From Piscirickettsiaceae bacterium (GTDB taxonomy: Bacteria > Pseudomonadota > Gammaproteobacteria > PS1 > Pseudothioglobaceae), in assembly GCA_012963565.1 (NCBI GenBank), contig DTVJ01000210.1, positions 1-5,569 of the forward strand: a DNA stretch of 5,569 bases, given 5' to 3'. Position 1 is the first letter of the stretch. The number at the start of each line of letters is the position of its first letter. The position numbers and the translations under genes were made by a program. Below are positions 1 to 5,569 of this stretch, piece by piece. The notes under the pieces are model-generated. The model saw nothing but the letters and a program-made list of their open reading frames with translations, was not told the origin of the DNA and made no database searches.

Positions 1-572
1 TTTGAGCCCCAAGCAATTAAACAATCAGTATGCTCAAAATCCTCATAACAACCTGGAGGGCCATCTGAACCAAACGAACGCTTATAGCCTGATACTGCTG
101 AAGCCATACATAAAGTAGTATTGCCGTCATAATTATTTGTACCAATTAGGCCTCGCGTAAGTTTACCCAAGGTATAGAATTCCTCAGTAAGCATTTGACC
201 TGTTGAAACAATTGCAATAGAATCTCGACCGTATTTTTCTTGAATTTTTTTCAAATTATCTGAAACATCATCAAGTGCAGTATCCCAAGTGGTCTCTTTA
301 AACTCTTCATGCCAATTATTACGTATCAGTGGTTTATCACCACGACCCTCTGAAACAAACAACTCGTGCTCCATAATTCCTTTTAAACATAACTTACCAC
401 GATTAACATCCGCTCCGCCCACACCTCTAGAAGATACTGCGTGGTTGTCTTTATTAAAGCCAACCTCCATAGAACAGCCCGTAGAGCAATAGCCACAAGT
501 AGCGTACTTCCACTCAACGATTTTCTTATCAGTAATTTTTATCGGATTTTTTTGAGTTCTTCCTAGTAGCAT
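1..572 (-). CDS. nasA: Assimilatory nitrate reductase catalytic subunit, N-terminal part (3' end outside window)
   Basis: This gene encodes the cytoplasmic molybdenum enzyme that reduces nitrate to nitrite, the first reduction step of assimilation. About 190 residues are visible and the gene runs off the left edge; the family is usually 700-900 residues. Near the N-terminus four cysteines (C26, C29, C33, C62; spacing CX2CX3CX28C) match the [4Fe-4S] site of the NapA/NasA/formate dehydrogenase family, followed by GKLCLKG. The stretch around residues 154-178 (LCMASAVSGYKRSFG, then PPGCYED) is typical of Nap/Nas nitrate reductases; by family knowledge C155 is the molybdenum ligand. There is no twin-arginine signal peptide, which fits a cytoplasmic assimilatory enzyme rather than periplasmic NapA. 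The ATG at 572-570 is chosen because AGGA lies seven bases upstream and the iron-sulfur motif begins shortly after it. The gene follows nirD by 30 bases. Whether it has a C-terminal BFD-like domain cannot be seen. Confidence 0.93.
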   Translation of the reverse strand, partial: MLLGRTQKNPIKITDKKIVEWKYATCGYCSTGCSMEVGFNKDNHAVSSRGVGGADVNRGKLCLKGIMEHELFVSEGRGDKPLIRNNWHEEFKETTWDTALDDVSDNLKKIQEKYGRDSIAIVSTGQMLTEEFYTLGKLTRGLIGTNNYDGNTTLCMASAVSGYKRSFGSDGPPGCYEDFEHTDCLIAWGS

Positions 573-579
573 TTTCTTA

Positions 580-583
580 TCCT
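580..583 (-). promoter_or_regulatory. Ribosome binding site of the nitrate reductase gene
   Basis: On the minus strand AGGA is followed by seven purine-rich bases and then the ATG at 572. It is a modest but well-spaced Shine-Dalgarno match and supports this start. The 30-base gap between nirD and this gene shows no terminator hairpin. Confidence 0.55.
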
Positions 584-602
584 AGTTAATTTCTTATTCA
601 GT

Positions 603-911
603 TTATAAATTAATAAAAACAATTCCCGCTTCTACTTTTGTTTCAAAACAAGCTGCATGCCCTTCATCTGCACCTTGGGCTTCACCATCTTCTAGATTAA
701 TTACCCAGTTGTGTAATGGGCATGTTACCTTATGACCATGAACAATCCCTTCAGACAAAACACCACCTTGATGCGGACATGAATTATGCAGTGCAAATAC
801 ACTGTCATCTCTAGTGCGAAAAATTGCAATGTCTTGATCGGCTGTTCGAAATACTCTCGACCCCAATACTGGAATATTCTCCAACGCTACCACTTCGTTC
901 CAACTTGACAT
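603..911 (-). CDS. nirD: Nitrite reductase (NADH) small subunit NirD, Rieske-type
   Basis: This is the small subunit of the cytoplasmic NADH-dependent nitrite reductase, partner of NirB in the six-electron reduction of nitrite to ammonium. At 102 residues it is the usual size for NirD. It is a single Rieske-fold domain with the complete [2Fe-2S] ligand set: C45 and H47 in SCPHQGG, and C64 and H67 in TCPLHNW. As I recall it, Escherichia coli NirD lacks these ligands, so this protein is of the cluster-binding type found in many assimilatory systems and may carry electrons. The start is supported by AGGGAG five bases upstream. The gene begins 16 bases after nirB and precedes the nitrate reductase gene by 30 bases, in one operon. 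A stand-alone Rieske ferredoxin would look similar, but its position next to nirB makes NirD by far the better call. Confidence 0.95.
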   Translation of the reverse strand: MSSWNEVVALENIPVLGSRVFRTADQDIAIFRTRDDSVFALHNSCPHQGGVLSEGIVHGHKVTCPLHNWVINLEDGEAQGADEGHAACFETKVEAGIVFINL

Positions 912-916
912 AAATA

Positions 917-922
917 CTCCCT
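917..922 (-). promoter_or_regulatory. Ribosome binding site of nirD
   Basis: AGGGAG on the minus strand lies five bases before the nirD ATG, inside the 16-base gap between nirB and nirD. It is a strong Shine-Dalgarno match and fixes the nirD start. Confidence 0.7.
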
Positions 923-927
923 AATAA

Positions 928-3357
928 TTATTGTGTAATAACTTCAAACTGATGGCTTTGTGCGCCTTCTGCACGCTCTTTCCATGGATCGTCTTGACTC
1001 TTCTCCTGAGAAACTAAGAACCTTGCATGGAGTGCTTTTCTATTCTCCTCATCATCAACCAATTGTTCGGTCACGAATGATAATCCCACGCGATCAATCC
1101 ATGGCGCCGTTCTCTCTAAATAAAGTGCATCTTCACGATAAAGTTGACAATATGCGCCCACATATTCAATCACATCTTCTTCAGTCTCCACGCGTGTTAA
1201 CAAATCAGTTACACGAACCTTAATACCGCCATTACCGCCAACATGAAGCTCCCAGCCAGATTGAACTGCCACTACTCCGAAATCCTTAATGGTCGCTTCG
1301 GCACAGTTTCTAGGGCAACCAGATACAGCTAGCTTAAACTTATGCGGCATCCACGAGCCCCAAGTCATTTGCTCCAACTTAATACCCATTGCTATTGAGT
1401 CTTGCGTACCGAATCGACACCAAGTACTGCCTGCACATGTCTTGACTGTTCTAAGTGACTTACCATAAGCATGTCCAGAAACTAGACCACCGGCATTCAA
1501 GTCCTTCCATACTTTAGGCAGGTCTTCCTTAGTAACACCGAATAAGTCAATACGCTGTCCACCGGTTACTTTCATGGTTGGGATGTTAAATTTATCTACT
1601 ACATCTGCTATAGTTCTTAACTCGGTTGGTGTAGTCACGCCACCCCACATTCTTGGCACTACAGAGTAAGTGCCATCTTTTTGAATATTACCATGCGCAC
1701 GCTCATTAATAAATCTAGACTGTGGATCATCCACATAATCAGGATTTGCTGCTAATAAGTAATAGTTCACCTCAGGTCGACATACGTGACAACCGTCAAC
1801 ATTTTCCCAACCCATCTTCGCAAACACTTCGAATACAGTTTCAAAATCGTGATCAAATATAAAGTCATGAACCTCTTGTTTGGTATGTTCAGTACAACCA
1901 CACAACGGTTTCTTTTGCGGCGACTCTGAATATTCACCGCCTAATGTTGAAGCAATTAGCTGTTCCACTAGTCCTGTGCAAGAACCACATGAACTCGATG
2001 CCTTAGTATGTGCACGAACCTCTTCTAGTGTAAATAATCCATGCTCATCAATCGCCTTTACAATATCACCCTTGCAGACACCATTACAACCGCAAATTTC
2101 TGCTGAATTATCCATAGCTGCAACCATGTCAATTGCACCATGCCCAGAATCACCTACGTGCGCTTGGCCAAATAATAATCGGTCACGCATATCTGCAATG
2201 TTATTTTCATCTTTCATTAATTGGAAATACCATGATCCATCAATCGTATCACCGTACATTACTGAACCAATAATTATGTCATTTTCAATCACAATTTTTT
2301 TATAAACACCTTTGGCAGCATCTTGGAAAACTAAATCTTCACTATTTTCTGTACCTTTAAAATTACCAGCAGAAAAAAGATCGATGCCGGTTACTTTAAG
2401 TTTGGTTGAAGTGATTGAACCTTCATACATGCCGATACCATACTCTGCCAGGTGATTAGCGCACACCTTAGCTTGCTCAAATAACGGTGCAACCAGTCCA
2501 TAGCATAAACCACGATGTTGTATACATTCACCCACAGCGTAAATACTTGGATCATATGTTTGCATGGTGTCGTTGACTACAATACCACGCTCACAATGGA
2601 GACCAGACTCCTGCGCCAATGCAAAGTTTGGTCGAATGCCAACTGCCATGACCACCAAATCAGCATCCATCGTTGTTGCATCTGCAAACTCAATTTGTTT
2701 TACTCGGCCATTGTCGTCTGCAATGAGCTTCTGAGTTTGTGCCTGGAGTTTAAAGTCCATACCTCTTTCTTTAAGAGACATAAGTAACATCTGAGAAGCG
2801 GTAGAGTCAAGCTGCATTTCCATTAGGTCGTCTAATAAGTGCACCACTGTAACTGTCATGCCTTGCTTCATTAAACCGTTAGCTGCTTCAAGGCCTAATA
2901 GACCACCACCAATAACCACAGCATTTTTATGATTCTTAGCGGCATCAATCATTTGATCAACATCAGCAATATCTCTAAAACCAATCACACCATTCAAATC
3001 ATGACCTTCAATTGGTAAAATGAACGGGTTAGATCCTGTTGCAATCAGTAACTTATCATACTCATAGGTATTGCCCTTGCCATCAACTACCTTTTTCTTA
3101 CTACGGTCAATGCTAGTGATCGTACAATCAGTATGTAATGTAACATCATTATCTTTGTACCAATCAAGATCATTAATCATGATTTCATCAATGGTTTTTT
3201 CATCCGCTAGTACAGGAGATAACATAATACGGTTGTAGTTACCATACGGCTCACTACCAAATACGGTAATGTCAAACTTTTCTTCGGTAATTTTAAATAG
3301 CTCTTCTAGTGTTCTTACACCTGCCATACCATTTCCGATTAATACTATTTTTTTCAT
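928..3357 (-). CDS. nirB: Nitrite reductase (NADH) large subunit NirB
   Basis: This is the large subunit of the soluble assimilatory nitrite reductase, which reduces nitrite to ammonium with NADH. At 809 residues it is complete, slightly shorter than the roughly 850 of E. coli NirB. In order it shows an FAD-binding fold (GNGMAG at 8-13), an NADH-binding fold (GGGLLG at 150-155), a BFD-like [2Fe-2S] domain (C422, C424, C457, C460) and a second cysteine set of the same type (C486, C488, C523, C526). A nitrite/sulfite reductase ferredoxin-like half-domain follows (about 545-625, containing QKDGTYSVVPRMWGG). Last comes the sirohaem/[4Fe-4S] site: C641 and C647 (CX5C), then C681 and C685 (CX3C in SGCPRNCAEA). 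All expected cofactor ligands are present, so the enzyme should be active. The ATG at 3357 has AGGAGA just upstream, and the N-terminal GNGMAG fits this start. The gene follows the kinase gene by eight bases. Confidence 0.97.
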   Translation of the reverse strand: MKKIVLIGNGMAGVRTLEELFKITEEKFDITVFGSEPYGNYNRIMLSPVLADEKTIDEIMINDLDWYKDNDVTLHTDCTITSIDRSKKKVVDGKGNTYEYDKLLIATGSNPFILPIEGHDLNGVIGFRDIADVDQMIDAAKNHKNAVVIGGGLLGLEAANGLMKQGMTVTVVHLLDDLMEMQLDSTASQMLLMSLKERGMDFKLQAQTQKLIADDNGRVKQIEFADATTMDADLVVMAVGIRPNFALAQESGLHCERGIVVNDTMQTYDPSIYAVGECIQHRGLCYGLVAPLFEQAKVCANHLAEYGIGMYEGSITSTKLKVTGIDLFSAGNFKGTENSEDLVFQDAAKGVYKKIVIENDIIIGSVMYGDTIDGSWYFQLMKDENNIADMRDRLLFGQAHVGDSGHGAIDMVAAMDNSAEICGCNGVCKGDIVKAIDEHGLFTLEEVRAHTKASSSCGSCTGLVEQLIASTLGGEYSESPQKKPLCGCTEHTKQEVHDFIFDHDFETVFEVFAKMGWENVDGCHVCRPEVNYYLLAANPDYVDDPQSRFINERAHGNIQKDGTYSVVPRMWGGVTTPTELRTIADVVDKFNIPTMKVTGGQRIDLFGVTKEDLPKVWKDLNAGGLVSGHAYGKSLRTVKTCAGSTWCRFGTQDSIAMGIKLEQMTWGSWMPHKFKLAVSGCPRNCAEATIKDFGVVAVQSGWELHVGGNGGIKVRVTDLLTRVETEEDVIEYVGAYCQLYREDALYLERTAPWIDRVGLSFVTEQLVDDEENRKALHARFLVSQEKSQDDPWKERAEGAQSHQFEVITQ

Positions 3358-3361
3358 AACT

Positions 3362-3367
3362 TCTCCT
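3362..3367 (-). promoter_or_regulatory. nirB ribosome binding site overlapping the stop codon of the upstream kinase gene
   Basis: AGGAGA on the minus strand lies four bases before the nirB ATG at 3357. The kinase gene's TAG stop occupies 3368-3366, so its last two bases are part of this Shine-Dalgarno sequence. Ribosomes ending on the kinase gene therefore stop on the nirB initiation site. This suggests translational coupling, although the site is strong enough to recruit ribosomes independently. Confidence 0.75.
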
Positions 3368-5066
3368 AACGCACTAACAATAACAATAACACAATATTAA
3401 TTGCAAAAGATAATGCAACTAACAATCTATATTTCTTCACTGCAAATTCCGGACTTTCTATAGTTTGCACTGTTTTTAAAAATGTTGAATTTGGATGTTC
3501 TAAATCAAACAAAAATTCACTTAAGGCTTCATAACGACTTTTCTCATCTAAATGGCATGCTTTATTAATCGCACCATCTATCCAAATTGGTATATGAGGG
3601 TCGTGTTTTAAAATTGATTCATAAGCTAATTGTGATAATTTCTTTACAGTTAAATTCTTATCCAATTTGTCCTGATAAGGAAGTTGACCTGTAAACATCT
3701 CATAAACAATAACACCTAAACTAAATTGGTCGGATACTTGGGTAACCTTTTCATTTATTATTACTTCTGGCGCCGTATAGCCTTGAGTACCTTGGTTACC
3801 AACCGCAGCAACTGGACTCATAAGCTCTGCAACACCTGCAATTCTTGCTGAACCAAAATCAATTAATTTTACCTGTCCTATCTTATTAATCATAATATTT
3901 TCAGGCTTTAAATCACAATGCAACATCTCCTGACGATGAAAGGCTCTAAGTCCTTGAATTATCTGTTTTACCATGCTGATCACGACTTTAATATCTGGCT
4001 GTGGATTGTCTTGCATCCACGCTCGTAATGTTTGCCCTTTTACATATTCCATTGCATAGGCTAAAAATTTACTTTCCTCACTACTATTGTGAGTTTTGAC
4101 AACATTCCCACACTGGATCCTTTGTCCAACCCACTCTTCATACATAAAATGTTTCAAATATTGGGCATCATCTTCAAAATTAATGGATGGTGTTTTTAGA
4201 ACCACCGTCTCATTAGTATTTATATCTTTAGCAAGGTAGACTTGAGTTCTATTACTAGCATGAATCAAAGACTCAACTTCAAAGCCGTTAATCTTCATAC
4301 CTTTTTCTAAATCAGGCGGGATAGGTTTTTTGGTTAATTTATCAAACGTTTCACTCAAATCTTCCTCTGGCAGTTGATCAACCTTGCAAATGATTGCCGA
4401 AGTGTTATCCTGACTATCAGCAGACAATGCTTTTTCCACCAATTCACTGGCAGAAATATTCTCATTAAGTAATGAATCAATGGTCTTAGAATTAAGGTAA
4501 TCATGAACACCATCAGTGGTCATTAAAAATACATCATCTAATTTAACTTGAGTCGTGTAATAATCTACATGAACCTTAAGATCAAAGCCCATAGCCCTAG
4601 ACAAATAGGTTTTCTCTTTAGCAAGATGCAAAACGTGATCCTGTGTCAATTGCTTTAACTTGCCATCTCTAAATCGATAAATACGACTATCACCCACATG
4701 AAATATATGTGCCGTGTTAGATTTAACAATCAGCACACTCATAGTTGAAAGCATAGAGGAATGCTCTTGTTCTCTGACCGATTGTGAATGCAGCCAATTA
4801 TTCAAGGCCGAGATAACCTTGCTAGCTGAATGCTCTGTACTCCACGAATCTGGCGTAGAGTAATAGTCACTCAAGAAACTCTGGACACAACATGCACTGG
4901 CATCTTTAGCCTTTTCTGAAGCACTCACACCATCTGCTATAACCGCGACAATACCTTTATTTTCTAATACTGGAGAGCTAGGAATATAAAAACCACAGGC
5001 GTCCTGATTCTCAAGCTTAATTCCTGCCTGAGTATTAGATTGAAAGCTGAGTTTTAATTTTCCCAT
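3366..5066 (-). CDS. Fused PP2C protein phosphatase / Ser-Thr protein kinase with C-terminal membrane anchor
   Basis: This 566-residue protein joins two opposing signalling enzymes. Residues 1 to about 232 are a PPM/PP2C phosphatase with the metal-binding acidic positions in place: D22 (ENQDA), D45-G46 (IADGV), D185-G186 (TTDGV) and D220-N221, plus GDSRIY at 125-130. Residues about 257-525 are a Hanks-type kinase: K291 (VVLK), helix-C Glu at 310 or 311, H383-C-D385 with K387 and N390 (HCDLKPEN), D403-F-G, A432-P-E and D446. The nucleotide loop (LIHASNRTQVYLA) lacks the usual glycines, and Cys replaces Arg in HRD, making it a non-RD kinase. Residues 548-565 form one membrane segment after K544, K545 and R547, so both domains should face the cytoplasm. 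The ATG is two bases after the transporter stop, without a clear Shine-Dalgarno. It probably regulates nitrate uptake or reduction by reversible phosphorylation; that is inferred from context, and the substrate is unknown. Confidence 0.92.
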   Translation of the reverse strand: MGKLKLSFQSNTQAGIKLENQDACGFYIPSSPVLENKGIVAVIADGVSASEKAKDASACCVQSFLSDYYSTPDSWSTEHSASKVISALNNWLHSQSVREQEHSSMLSTMSVLIVKSNTAHIFHVGDSRIYRFRDGKLKQLTQDHVLHLAKEKTYLSRAMGFDLKVHVDYYTTQVKLDDVFLMTTDGVHDYLNSKTIDSLLNENISASELVEKALSADSQDNTSAIICKVDQLPEEDLSETFDKLTKKPIPPDLEKGMKINGFEVESLIHASNRTQVYLAKDINTNETVVLKTPSINFEDDAQYLKHFMYEEWVGQRIQCGNVVKTHNSSEESKFLAYAMEYVKGQTLRAWMQDNPQPDIKVVISMVKQIIQGLRAFHRQEMLHCDLKPENIMINKIGQVKLIDFGSARIAGVAELMSPVAAVGNQGTQGYTAPEVIINEKVTQVSDQFSLGVIVYEMFTGQLPYQDKLDKNLTVKKLSQLAYESILKHDPHIPIWIDGAINKACHLDEKSRYEALSEFLFDLEHPNSTFLKTVQTIESPEFAVKKYRLLVALSFAINIVLLLLLVR

Positions 5067-5068
5067 TA

Positions 5069-5569
5069 CTAATTTAACTTAATAATCTGTACTGTACCAT
5101 CGTCTAGCACTTCTGTCATCTCATGTTTTGGTTCATCTAAAAAGAACATAATCAATGTTAATACACTTACGGCAACAATACCGATCAACATAAAGAACTG
5201 ATCATACTCAACCAACGAGTTAACCGTTAAGAACATCACCGAACCTGCAGCACCAAAAGCACCAACCATACCAGCAATTTGCCCAGTTAAGCGTCTTTGA
5301 ATAAGTGGTACCATTGCAAATACTGCACCCGAGCCTGCTTGAGAAAAAATACCGCCTAAAATAGTTAATCCAACCACCCAGCTAATAGACCAAGTTTCTT
5401 TATCAACATTACCAAGTATTAGAAAGCTAGTCGCGATACCAGCAAAGGCAATCATCAAAGTTAACTTACGCCCAATCTTATCACTGATCCAGCCACCACC
5501 CGGTCGAGCAAATAGATTAATAAACGGATATACACCAGCTAATAGTGCTGCTGTAATTTTAGGCAACTC
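5069..5569 (-). CDS. narK: NarK-family (MFS) nitrate/nitrite transporter, C-terminal part (5' end outside window)
   Basis: This is the last 166 residues of a 12-helix major facilitator of the nitrate/nitrite porter family, located in the inner membrane. Its start lies beyond the right edge; the TTG at 5566 is an internal Leu codon, not a start. Numbering from the first visible residue, ARPGGGWISDKIGRK (21-35) is the second copy of the MFS loop motif, and its R22 lies where I expect a NarK substrate-binding Arg (inferred, not aligned). The stretch AGSGAVFAMVP (78-88) followed by GMVGAFGAAG resembles the second nitrate signature of the family. Five hydrophobic segments fit helices 8 to 12 (about 6-24, 37-53, 64-90, 99-120, 125-144), followed by a 22-residue cytoplasmic tail beginning DEPKHEM. 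Leading the operon with assimilatory enzymes downstream, it most likely imports nitrate. In some species this assimilatory homologue is named nasA, so the symbol is a family label. Confidence 0.92.
   Translation of the reverse strand, partial: ELPKITAALLAGVYPFINLFARPGGGWISDKIGRKLTLMIAFAGIATSFLILGNVDKETWSISWVVGLTILGGIFSQAGSGAVFAMVPLIQRRLTGQIAGMVGAFGAAGSVMFLTVNSLVEYDQFFMLIGIVAVSVLTLIMFFLDEPKHEMTEVLDDGTVQIIKLN

Noticed and set aside
289..492. Plus-strand open frame of 67 codons
   Set aside because: It lies wholly opposite the nitrate reductase N-terminus, whose translation holds clear iron-sulfur motifs; the plus-strand product has no recognisable motif.
481..530. Second cysteine set in NirB (C486, C488, C523, C526; codons about 1902-1780) as an unusual extra cluster
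   Set aside because: The coordinates given here refer to protein positions. The same second CXC...CX2C set occurs in ordinary NirB proteins as I recall them, so it is annotated but not reported as novel.
573..602. Possible terminator or promoter between nirD and the nitrate reductase gene
   Set aside because: The 30 bases are AT-rich but contain no inverted repeat followed by a T run on the transcribed strand, and they are too short for a full promoter with operator.
960..1223. Plus-strand open frame of 87 codons
   Set aside because: It is antisense to the conserved C-terminal part of nirB and resembles no known family; treated as a shadow.
1880..2305. Plus-strand open frame of 141 codons
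   Set aside because: It is antisense to the cysteine-rich BFD-like region of nirB, and its serine- and proline-rich product looks like a reverse reading of that gene.
2515..2787. Plus-strand open frame of 90 codons
   Set aside because: It is antisense to the NADH-binding region of nirB, with no ribosome site or motif to support it.
5564..5566. TTG as the start of the transporter
   Set aside because: The reading frame continues upstream to the window edge, and a start here would remove the first seven helices of the 12-helix family; it is an internal Leu codon.

Overview
The window is AT-rich by eye. It carries a single, tightly packed set of genes, all on the minus strand, for assimilation of nitrate to ammonium. 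Read in the direction of transcription (from high to low coordinates) the order is: the C-terminal part of a NarK-family nitrate/nitrite transporter (5569-5069), a fused PP2C phosphatase / Ser-Thr kinase with a C-terminal membrane anchor (5066-3366), the NADH nitrite reductase large subunit NirB (3357-928), the small subunit NirD (911-603), and the N-terminal third or less of a molybdopterin assimilatory nitrate reductase (572-1). Both end genes run off the window.

The gaps between genes are 2, 8, 16 and 30 bases. None holds a hairpin or a recognisable promoter, so the five genes are almost certainly one transcript whose promoter lies beyond the right edge. The stop codon of the kinase gene is embedded in the ribosome binding site of nirB, and the kinase start follows the transporter stop by two bases with no clear Shine-Dalgarno sequence. 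Both features suggest translational coupling.

As a pathway: the transporter brings in nitrate, the molybdenum enzyme reduces it to nitrite, and NirBD reduces nitrite to ammonium in the cytoplasm with NADH. The odd member is the phosphatase-kinase fusion, which puts two opposing activities on one membrane-anchored protein. From memory, a kinase gene sits at the equivalent place in the nitrate assimilation cluster of Pseudomonas aeruginosa (PA1779-PA1783 region), so the arrangement is not unique to this organism. Its substrate and purpose are not something I know to be established, and it is the best candidate here for little-described biology.

The gene order and the close resemblance of NirB to proteobacterial enzymes suggest a gammaproteobacterium, perhaps marine given the AT-rich composition. 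The genus cannot be told from this window. There are no RNA genes, mobile elements, CRISPR arrays or gene-free stretches longer than 30 bases.
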